Origin: Casuarius casuarius
Taxonomy: Eukaryota; Chordata; Aves; Casuariiformes; Casuariidae
Assembly: GCA_003342895.1 (NCBI GenBank)
Contig: PTFA01000160.1
Span: 2,317,592-2,381,591, forward strand
DNA: 64,000 bases
Reading direction: 5' to 3'
Part shown: piece after piece, positions 1 through 10,900 of the stretch
Position numbering within the stretch: the stretch's first letter is position 1
Layout: every line of letters starts with the position of its first letter
Position numbers and translations under genes: made by a program
Notes under the pieces: generated by a model
Seen by the model: only the letters and a program-made list of their open reading frames with translations
Databases searched by the model: none
What the model was told of the DNA's origin: nothing

Positions 1-391
1 AACACCTCTCTGTCAGGGCCTTGAGAGACAACGGTGGGACCTGAGGAATGAAGACACATCTGTCAGCAGAAACCGCAACAGTAAAGATAAACAGCCTACC
101 TAGGGACAGCGATGAGACCCAATAAGGAGCAGGAGACCCCAGACCTAAATATTACTATTGGTCCAAACTACCGTGTGAGGGGTGGAGAGCTTAGACTGGA
201 ACGTTATAATTGCCCAGGGATTTCTTTGCTCGGGGTCCCTCTTCGGAGGCACCCAGCTCGAGCTGTAATTACTGCACGCATGTCATTAAAATTTAATTAT
301 TTAATTTGCTTTGATTCGGCTCTAAACTTTTCTGTGGGAACCTAGGGTCGGACCCTGTTATGGTGCCCGGCAAGCCTAATTTCCATAACAG
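1..391 (+). mobile_element. Possible LTR-retroelement remnant
   Basis: Bases 1-345 differ in texture from the flanking DNA. They are GC-richer with several CpGs, then a run of AT-rich sequence (about 287-310) precedes TTTGATTCGGCTC and a short GC-rich stretch, an order reminiscent of the R/U5 part of avian LTRs. At 361 the sequence TGGTGCCCGG begins like a tRNA primer-binding site (TGG from the tRNA CCA end), but the preceding bases are not the usual CA. A 9-base perfect inverted repeat (355-363 with 383-391) sits at the right edge. No retroviral protein is readable. The LTR identity is inference from general layout; it could equally be unrelated single-copy sequence in a LAS1L intron. Confidence 0.3.
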
Positions 392-1814
392 TTGTCTTGG
401 AAGTAAAGTGGAAGCAATGATAAGGTCAAAAATTGTATTGGTTCAGAGGCCACAGCTAGGATGTACCAACCTCACTGAATTATGGCAAACCAGGGATGGA
501 GAGTTTGTGCGATTAGTATCAATTGCAGTCTCCCATGTGATGAAAATGTTGCGGCTTATTTCTATTTATACCAGTGTGGGGCTTCTTTTCAAATGCTATA
601 GCAAGTACAGACTGTTGTTGCACCAGCTACAGCCAGTTTAAAAATATACCATCTCTGAAATTCAGAACTGGGTTGAAAAAATCATATGGGCTTGTTCTTG
701 TATCCTTTAACAGCGGATAGTTTAATGCACGTAAATAATTATTTCCTTGAACCATGAGAGCAATTGAATGTTCCAAATTTCAGATAAATACTGCTTGAAG
801 CTTTTTTTAGGCATATATATTAAACACTTAACATGGATGGGCATAGCAGAGAAATTGTACTTCTCTTGCTATAGTTACAAGTGCCCTTGTATAAATGTAT
901 ATTCTGTCTGTACTGTTTTCCAGGTAGGAAGGAGAATTGCTGATAGCAGAAGTCATCTTTATAACACTGTAACTGTACAGTTTCTGATCCAGATACTTCT
1001 CTAGCTATTTTGTTAACTCATTATTATACTTAAAGTCTTTAAGATATAAACCAGGGCAAAATGAGCTATCTGATGGAGGCTGTGTACTTTGGTGTCCAGT
1101 CGTGCCTATGGGTAGGCTAGAGGTTCTTTAGTCATTTGTAATGTTTAGACCATGTCTTTATACTTGATTTGTCATTTAAAGTATCTCTTGCATCTAGTGG
1201 TAGTATCAGGCATGTAGGTTAAGTGAGCTAATTGCAGTCCTGAGAATGGTATATATCAAACCAATAAATCCACTGACTCTTCTAAGAGAGCTAACCTCTA
1301 ATACTATCTCTTCCATACTTGGTGCAACCCAGTAGTTTGTTTTCCACATTGCTCCTGCTTGTTAGAGACTCTAAGCTGACTACAGGTTGCCTAGGTGGCT
1401 GTGTTGGTTTGATACTTGGATCTTCTGTGTGCATACTGTGACTGGAAAAACCTTGTTCTGAATAGGTAACCTCGACCCCACCGCTTCCCCCATGTGGAGT
1501 TAATGATTCAAAATGAGTCTATCTCGGTCTGTGCTGAAGTCAAGGAGAGCAAGTATTAGAACGAGAATGATGACACCAGAAGGGTACTGTTACCCTTTGA
1601 ATTCAAGCCTTTCCAGAGTATGACATGGCTTACGTTAATTTTGAATGTTTCCCTAGGAAGGGGAACCTTTTGTGAGGTTTTTCTTCAAGTGGTATTGATG
1701 AAGTAAATACGGCGTTTGCATCTGCTCTTCATAGCAATGCCTCTTCTGTTTGCTCCAACTGCCAGGAGATGGTGCGTTATCTGTTACTAATGTTTGGATT
1801 TTTCCTTCACTCAG
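392..1814 (+). other. LAS1L: LAS1L intron (part), no feature seen
   Basis: This AT-rich sequence lies before the first recognised LAS1L exon and ends in a good acceptor (pyrimidine-rich, TTCACTCAG at 1806-1814). I looked for the exon that should precede it, encoding the segment before the VLEKF-like start of exon 1815-1924, and found no convincing candidate. It is therefore read as intron, with upstream exons outside the window. Confidence 0.6.
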
Positions 1815-1924
1815 GTTATGCAGACAGTGCAGTCCGTTTCAAAGTCCCGAGAATTGTGGTCTGATTCTTCTTCAGAGGTGGACTGGATTTTGGCTCAGAT
1901 CAAAGACCTGATGCAAGAGAACAG
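1815..1924 (+). CDS. LAS1L: LAS1L exon (first visible)
   Basis: A 110-nt exon between acceptor TCACTCAG (ends 1814) and donor AG|GTACAG at 1925. Read in phase 0 it encodes about 36 residues ending [16 protein letters not shown]. This aligns without gaps to the human segment ending CVLAELKGVTCENR. It leaves two bases (ag) for the next exon. The donor is weak (A at +5 instead of G), and a CR1 element begins only a few bases further on. Confidence 0.85.
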
Positions 1925-4900
1925 GTACAGTCACAGAATCGCAGAATAGTTGGGGTTCAAAGGGACCTCTGGGGATCATCTGCTCCAATCCACCTGCTCA
2001 AGCAGAGTCAGCTGGAGCAGGCTGCCCAGGACCATGTCGAGTCAGGTTTTGAATATCTCCAAGGATGGACTCCACAACCTCTCTGGGAAACCTGTGCCAG
2101 TGTTCAGCCATCCTCTCAGTAAAAAAGTGTTCAGGTGGAATTTCCTGTGTTTCAGTTTGTGCCCATTGCCTCTTGTCCTGCTGCTGACCAGCACTGGGAA
2201 GAATCTGTCCCCATCCTCTTTATACCCGTCCTTCAGATATTTATAAATATTGATAAGCTACCTCTGAGCCATCTCTTCTCCAGGCTAAACAGTCCCAGCT
2301 CTCTCAACCTCTCCTCACATGAGAGATGCTCCAGTCCCTTGATCATCTTTGTGGCCCTTTGCTGGATTCGCTCCAGTAAATTCATGTCTGTCTTGTACTG
2401 GGGAGCCCAGAACTGGACACAGTACTCCAGGTGTGGTCTTACTGGTGCTGAGGAGAGGGGAAGGATTGCCTCCCTTACTTAACTTGCTGGCAATGCTCTT
2501 CCTGATGCAGCCCAGGATACTGTTGGCTGCATTTGCCACGAGGGCGTATTGCTGGCTTATGGTCAACTTGTTGTCCACAAGGATGCCCAGGTCCTTCAAA
2601 GCAAAGCTGGTTTTCAGCTGGTAGGCCCCCAGCTTGTACTGGTGCATTGGGTTATTCCTCTCCAGGAGCAGGACTTTCCACTCACTTTGAACTTCTTGAG
2701 GTTCTTTTCTGCATACTTCTTTAGTCTGTTGAGGTCCCTCTGAATGGCAGCCCAACCATCTGGTGTATCAGCCACTCCTCCCAGTTTTGTATTGTCTGCA
2801 AACTTGCTGAGAGTGCATTTGGTCCCATCATCCAGGTCATTAATGAAGATGTTAAGCAGTATTGGCCTCAGTATCAACCCATAGGGGACACCACTAGTGA
2901 CTGGCCTCCAGCAGAAGTTTGTGCTGCTGATCACAGCCCTCCAAGCCTAGCAGTTCAACCAATTTTCAGTCCACCTCACTGGCCGCTTATCTAGCCTGTA
3001 TTTCATCAGCTTGGCTATGTTTCTGGACAGCTCTCCCAAGAACCTGATGTAGACTTTGATTTCACAGTAACCTTATGATACAAATCTGCTAGAACTCTCT
3101 TCAAAATGCAGGGCAATACTTCATCTCTTCTATGCCCTCTGTGCTCCTATAACTACAGGGCCTCTTTGTTGAGGCTTTATTATCACTGTATAAATTTTCA
3201 TGAAGTTCATGTCACACTCTGAGAAACAGTCTGTTTAATTATGTAGAGGGGAGACTATCAAATTACAGATTTGAGCTGTAACTCTTGGTATTCTGAACAT
3301 AAAGAAATGTCCAATATGCATATGTACCATATAAGGTGGCTGACAAGTTTAAGATGTTATTAGATATTGTGCCAGAATGAAAACGTGAGGAAGACTTGCA
3401 CCTTAGTGGCGTTGTCTGTCAGCTGCTAAGCATGGTGTAATGCCCAAGGAGGTGTGAAGATTCAGTAATGAGAAGCTGACTTATTAAACATGGGATTTCT
3501 GTATCACCTAAACTGTCTGCTCCTAGGAGGTTGGAGGGTAGTGATGGAAGAAGGCCCTTGCAACTACCTCTGATTCTGATACCTATCCTTTAGCATGCTC
3601 TGCTGGCCACTGTCAGACTGGACACTGGGGAAGACAGATGCAAGATCAGCTGCTTTTATGTAGAAATAGATATTTGAATCCAGCATCAGTTATGCAGTAA
3701 AGAGGGAATGGACTGCCACAGTACAAAACAAGAATTCTGAAAGGCTCTGGTGAGAATGGGAGTTGCAGGATAGGTTCAGGCAGGGGGTGTATCATCCCAA
3801 AATATTTCCCACAACTAGGTCTTTTTGAAGGACAAGAAGCTAACCCTTCTATTCAATCAGCATCTAAGCACACACTTTGGGTAAAGAGCTACATATTGCA
3901 ACAGCAGCGCTGCAGCATCTTAGTTATTTATCCTGTTGATCTAATGCCTTTTCAGAAGAGATTTACACACAGGCACTTTTAGTCTGTTTAACAGTAGCTG
4001 TTCAGGCAGAAAAGATCTTGAGAAGTCCATTTCTACGTAGGAGAACTGAAACAGTGAAGATCTTTAGATAATCATGTACTCAGAATATTTCTAATGTTGC
4101 TTGTTGACATACTCTCCTTTCAATTTATATCTGTGCAAGACTTAGTTTTTGTAACAGTACTGTTGTGTGGATACATGATCAAAACAAGTAGTTATTTTGG
4201 AAAATCCCGTGCTTTCAGTGCTTGCTGTGCACTGATCTGCAAAACTTATTTGTGGTATCCTATGAAAGTGTTGTAAATCACATTCTAGCAGTTCTTCACC
4301 AGCACCTTTGTCTGAACCACCTGTTGAGTCAGCTCTTGTTCTCTGTCATACGCAGCTGCATGAGGTACATTCAGCACTGGTAGTGTGGACATCCAAAGGA
4401 ATCCAGCATACACTTCAACTATCAAATCTTCCCCCAGAATGCTTAAACTTAGAACTTAGATTCTAGCAAACTCCATTTGTGATATTTGAGGCAAGCAAGA
4501 GTTCGCTTTCCTGTAATTAGCCTGACACCTCTGAAACAACTTAGCAGGTTTGAATTCAAGTTTAAGTTTCAGCTGCTTGAATCTGGTTCAGTGGAATACT
4601 GTTCTGTGTGGGGTGCTGTCACCAGAATATATGGCAGCCTTTTTTTGTGTGACTGTTTCTATAAGAAACTCTTATCTAGCGGGTATAAAAAAGGCTTGTA
4701 AAGTAACCATCCCATCCCCTCAGCTCCATCTCTGCCTTGGAAGGAATATATGCACATTTCCTATGTGCTAATGAACAGCTACTGTTAAACAGACTAAAAG
4801 TGCCTGTGTGTAAATCTCTTCTGAAAAGGCATTAGATCAACAGGATAAATAACTAAGATGCTGCAGCGCTGCTGTTGCAATATGTAGCTCTTTACCCAAA

Positions 4901-7900
4901 GTGTGTGTTTAGATGCTGATTGAATAGAAGAATTAGCTTCTTGTTCTTCAAAAAGACCTAGTTGTGGGAAATATTTTGGGATGATTGTAGATTATAAATG
5001 AAGCAATTCTCAACAATGTGTTGGGAATTTCACTGCTTTCTTTGGAAAATGAAGTGACAATAGGATTGAACTACTTTTGCATCCTTCTTCGGGTGTACAT
5101 GATAGCATGGATTACAGTGCAGCAGTGAATTGGTGTGCACAGAAGAAATGCTTTCTACAAATTTAAAGTCATTTGTCATCTATCTGGGAAAGTCCTATAA
5201 CCAAATGGCAGGTTTCAGGAGCCTGATTTCATTTCCAACTTTCACTGTCAATTTTCTGAGAGCTTCATTTGGAATTCCAGTGCAGTAACTTTGATAAGGG
5301 TGAGACTCAAATATTATGTATGGCCTAAAGAAGTTTTAAAGGTGGGGCAAGAATCTTTCATTTTAAATTGCATCATCTGTTTCTGTGTTCCAACAAAAAA
5401 GTCTGATAGTTCAATATCTCCAGGGTATCATATTTCTTGGGTTATTTTGCAGTTCTTAAGCTCTTATTAACAAAATGTTATTGCTGGGTTTGATACTTGA
5501 TTGTCTTCACTGCATTATGTTATATCAACTAGGACTTTTTGATGGTTCCCTTAAACCAGGCTTTAACTGAGACTAGGAGGAGGGAGCTGGTTTCTATGAC
5601 TATTAAAAACATACTGTTTCTCTCTTGTATATTTGTGGTTCTTGTTTCTATTTGCTGTTCCATGGTTTCCTGTGTGACCATCAGTGATCAGGTAACCTCA
5701 TGAAACTGGCTGTTCTGATATGCAGGAAATTCCAACCTGCAGCAGCTGAGTATAGAAGGCTGTTTCACAACCCACAGTTGGTAAAACTACCGAAGATACA
5801 AACCCTGCAGCAGTGACTCTGCTGCAGAGAGATTTCACAATTGCGGCTGCTTCATGTAGTTGCTCTTTGAAGAGAGGTTTCATCAAGAATCTTAAAAAAA
5901 GAAAATAAAATAGAATTCCGGTAAGTGCTGGTTTCACAATTCCAGACATCAAGCCAAGCTTGTAGAAAGGAAGCATATGTGTTTCTGAATCAGAACAGCT
6001 TTGGGAGTGAGTGACCAGCACTTATTCCTGTTACTTTACAGATTCTCCCTCCACTCCTTTTGCTTCTTTCTTTAAGCAGTGTTAACTCCAGTAAGCCCTG
6101 GGAATTGTGTGTCAGGTTTCCTGCTGGTGGTTTTGGTGCTTTCCTGTGTGTTTCTGCTGGCATTGACAGTAGATGTCAGGAAGGCCAGCTGCAGTCATGG
6201 GGCATTTTTCTTGATTTGTGCAGGGTTGTTTGAATATATTCACACATGTGCTTGTTCTTGGGAACTGGCAGAGCCAAAGTGAGGAGGGGTCATGGAATAC
6301 AGGAGAATGTGGAAGTCTCGGTCACTCAGCTTATTGTTTTTCCTGAGGAGTCTATCATTCCTCTGCCTCAGATCAGGAGATGAAAGAAAGAGAGAAATGG
6401 GCCAAGGAACTTGATTGGCACCTTGCTTCAAAGCAGTGAGCCAACTTCATTCTGGGTGGCACAATGGGAAACCAAATGCTGAGCATGGGTCTGGTGCTGA
6501 AGCAGCCTGAGGTACCACTGTGGGTGGTGCTAGTTTTCAGGTCCCTGAGCAGGATCTGCACGAGTTTTGTTGCACTTCTGCCATGCTCTTTGTAACGCAC
6601 CTGAAGTAACAGTGATGAAATGGGAATGTTTCACCAGGGTGGCAGTACAGGCTCTGCTTCAGAGTTGTCACTTCAGTGTGAGGCAGCTGTCATTGGAGCC
6701 AGGCTTTAGCACAGTGTTGAGACATAGCTGTTTTTTTCCCACTGGCTGTTCTCATACTAAAGCGCTGTTTTATCCATTCTTAGTCCCTGGTTTTTTTTGT
6801 TCAAACAGTGTAGGCCATATACTGCCATATTTCCCCTGACTTTAACCATACTTTATGCTTACTTCTTCCCAGTTTGAATTTTGCAGGCTGAAAATTAGTT
6901 ACTTGTAAATAAATCAATTTAAGACTTTAAAATACAAGGAAATCCACATCTTGACCTTTGAATGGCTGCTGGAGTTTCCTTTCTGCAGGGCAGCTATTAA
7001 AAAAAAAAAAAACAAACCAACCCTGCAATCATATAACTTTTTTTTCCCTGTGTGTGTGTGTGGGGGGGTCCCTCCTCCTTCCCTCCTTGCCCCCCAAGAA
7101 TATATACATATTATAGCAAAGGGCCAGGCCTAGCACTGCAGTGAGGTTGCTGCCTTCATTACACTTTTAAAAACACCTGTAAATGGCCTATGTGTCAAAG
7201 ATGAGTTGTGTAAGTGGGAGGTGAGGAAGGGGAAGGGTAGGGAGGGGGAAAAAAAGGTAAGAAGAAAAATCCCACTAGCCACTCACCTCTTGCCATTTTC
7301 TTGGCAGCCTGCTGTTGGAACCATGGTGAGTTATTGAGCAAGTTTTGAAGGTTGTTTCATGCAGCCATATCTTTGTCCTGAAACCCAGCCTGCCCTTTCC
7401 TCCTGCCTGGATCCTTAGGGGGAGAAGCTTGATATCAAACAGTTGCTTGTTTAGCAACATGCAGGTGTCTTAATGAAAACCCTGTGCCAGGATTTTTATG
7501 TTGTTAAACATGGCCAACCCAAAATGTTGGCATTAGCAAGCTGACTCATTTTAATGCAGTGAAAACTGTTGTAGCTCTAACTGTGCACAAAGGATATCAA
7601 AATTGCTTTAACTTCCTCTGTTGTCAGGTGGAGTTGATTGATTGACACACAGGCAGATCAGATTGGTTGGGAAGTGGGAAAGAGGGAAGTCCAAACATGG
7701 TAATGGTACTGTAATGCTTCTTTGTACCAGTGCCGTGAAGGAGACAGTTAACACTAAACATCACTAATACCCTTTATGTTTAATCTTGGGCTAGAGTTTG
7801 TCAAGCGTCAAATGTTGAGATGGTTTGGCTTCCTGACTTTCTGTCTTTCTACTGGTGGGTAGGTGGGTGTATGTCACTACTGTGTGTGGCAGAATGGGAT

Positions 7901-10900
7901 TCCCAGAAACAGTATGAATAATAAGCCATTGACAAAATGAAGTAAAGCTTATTCTGTATGGATGAAGAAATACTGTGTTTTCTTTACAGGTGCTCAGTAG
8001 CGTAGCAGTTACTGCAGCCAAGCGTTTGTCTTCCAACTGAACAAGACCTGATGTACTTCAAATTAGAAATATGCAAACTGAGGTGTTTATCAGTGGCTGC
8101 TGCTGAAATCAGTTCAACATTTAATACATAAATGTACTACTGCTTAGAGTTGTTCAAAACTTAGAATTTAGCTTTGGAGAAATGCTGGTATTCTGAAGAT
8201 TATTCCCCTCTTAAAGGGAGAGTTACAGAAAGGATATTCTAGTTTGGAGGAAAAATTGTATTTTGAGCTAGGGTTTTTGAGGTAAAGTAAAAGGGGAAGG
8301 CAGCTGGAGGAGTGAAGCCATGAAGAACACTGTACAGGGCAGGGAGCCTGGAATTATGATCAGTCTGGCTTAAATGTGAGGAACAGAGAGAGAAAAATCT
8401 TCTAGCTCTGGACCCTAGGGCTTGTCTTCCTACCGGACTGCTGGGTGTCCCATGCTCCTTGTTTGTGGTTTAATGAAAGTTGCTTGAATCTATACATTTC
8501 TGCTTGAGAGAGAAGTTGTTTATAATTAATCTGTATTTTCTAATGAAGCCCTGTTCTGATAGAAGCCTTCCACAGTGTTGCTCATTTCAGGGCAATAACA
8601 GGACAAAAGCCATACTTGCATCAGAACAAAGCATTTACATGCTGCACTAGCTTACACAAAGCAAGCATCCTTACTGACAAATACTAAATCTCACAAGAAC
8701 AAGCCAAAATGTTTGAATATGGCAAACGGTCAGGCAAATCACAAGTGCATTCCCGCTCACGGAGGGGGAGACAGAGGTTCTGATTACTTAGTTGCTGGTT
8801 AGAGGCCTCAGAATGGCAGAGCCACCTCTAGAATTTGGTTCTCATTCCCATACTTCATCCTTGGGCATTGGCTTCGTCTTGTGTTATTTTTATTTTACCA
8901 TCCAGATACGACTTTTAAAGAACACAAGCTGTTATAGCTAATGGGAGGCTGTGCCTATATCCAGCTTCTGTGATAGATGCTCTGAATAGTGATTTCTTTT
9001 AACCTCCTACACATTTTCTTTGAGAGTGATTAAAAGCAGCTCCCAGAAAGGATTCATGCATGTGCCTTCTGCCTCTCTTTATTAGTAATAGTATGTTACT
9101 GTGTTGAAAATCAGACCCTATCGCACTCTGATTTGCACTGATCTTTATATAGCAACATAAATACAGAAATACAGCATGGGCTCTTAAATGCGAATTTTAT
9201 CTTTCTTGGGAGGGAATTCTCCATTAAATGTTCATGCGTGAATGGTTGTAGATTCTCTTAAGCTTTCAGAAGCTGAATGAAAGCTGTATCCTCTGTAGCC
9301 CTTGCTACCAGTCCATTCTGCGGTTGTAGCCACCTGACATTTGTGTGAGAGAAGATAAATAATATTATTGTACCAGACAAGCAATGAGTACACAAGTACT
9401 TACAATAGAAAGTCACTTTTTTACTTAAGCAAAAAAAAAAACCCTACAATCTTTAAACGTGTTTGCGGATACATGTTTACACACACAGGTTTCTAGGAGT
9501 TTTTTTGAGTTTTTTTGAATACCATAGTGCTGATTGCATCTGCTCTTGTGTACGTACTGAAATGCTGTAACTCGCTTCCTGTATCAGTCCCATGGAGTCT
9601 GTCATGTATCACTAATGCAGCTGAGCCTTGTGCTTCCCTAATGGCCTCTTTGTGGACCAAGTTTTCTGAAGGACTGACTGACAGTGCTTTCCTTCTCAAT
9701 CGAAGATGTGGCTGTTACTGCAGTCTATCTATATTTGAAGATGCTTAATTGAAGGACTTGCAGGAAATTTCTTACTTTCATTTAAGAGAGAAATTTTTTG
9801 ATGATTCACTCATGGAAAATGGACCAGCAGGAGGGAGGAAGACAGGTAGGAAATACAATTGACAAGTTTGTGACTTCATTAGGTTAGGAGATTTGGATTA
9901 TGAATTCAGGGATAACAGGGCTTATGAGATCTCTTGAATATGTCAAGTGATCTGTGAAAATACTTTTCTAGTTTAGAATCCCCATGTAATTCTGTGTAAA
10001 GCCTTTCATCTCCCATCAGCATATCTTGTAATTTAGATTGTGCAGAGGGCAAAAAGTTCTTTTAGAGCTAAAGCAAAATGGGCTGCTAACTGCAAAGAAT
10101 CTTTTGCCCTCTGCTTCATGGAGCTAACCCAGTGGACCTTCCCTAGTCAGATGTGCTTCTGTTTAAAGGTCAGTTATTGAAACTGCCATCTGCATGGAGA
10201 TGGCCTTAAATAGTTGGTGATAAGCAGTCATTGCATGTGGAAATAATAGTAATTATCCTGGAACAGTTGCCAGAGAAGAGGAGAATTGAAATTGGATTTT
10301 GTTTTCAGAATAAATTACATTCTATCATTTGCCTTCATGAAAGTTGGTCTCCCACCACATCATCTACCTCAGACAAAGTGATGTAGTGTTTGTGTTGTTT
10401 CTGCCTTCAGATCTTTGACTGCTGTTTGTGTTTATAAAAACCCTCTATCGGATGCAAGTCATGCCTGGATGTTTAGATTTGGAAATCGTTCCTATTGGAG
10501 AAGACAATAAATTTTCTCATCCGTTCTTTACCAAAATAAGTTATGCTTCACGTGAGTCATGCCATTCCAAATCCAAAGAGTCTGATAGTGACAGCAGTTG
10601 TTTCTGTGAAATTTATTTGGTGTTTGAAAATGGACATCTTGTTTATGCTAAGTTTTGATTCTATATCCTTGCATGTTACTGAACACTGAACTCGATAGAA
10701 GCCCATGGCTAGGTGTAGTGGTAGCTGTGGAAATTTTGCGTCTGTCCCTTCTGCTGTATTTTACTTTCAAGCATCCACTCAGCTTACCATTGTGGGTGTC
10801 CTCAGTCTCCCATTTCACTGGTATTAAGACAGTCTAATAGCAGATGGGTCCTTGAGCTGGACCATTCAGTTCTCTCAGGCTAAATGTAGTTCACATGATG

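Larger units (their letters stand above)
3061..9786 (+). other. LAS1L: LAS1L intron, remainder
   Basis: This is the rest of the 7.9-kb intron between exons 1815-1924 and 9787-9845. It contains a large inverted repeat (3791-4985), a (GT)/poly-G patch near 7050-7067, and a MIR-like patch near 8755-8880. I see no further exon, although the human protein has additional residues in this linker, so a small missed exon cannot be ruled out. Confidence 0.6.

Noticed and set aside
6613..6700. C/D-box snoRNA in a LAS1L intron (GTGATGA at 6613, and similar at 1567)
   Set aside because: No CTGA D box at a proper distance and no terminal stem. A C box alone is expected by chance.
10402..10522. Open stretch after CTTCAG with readable residues as an extra LAS1L exon
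   Set aside because: It runs into a stop with no usable donor in phase and has no similarity to LAS1L.
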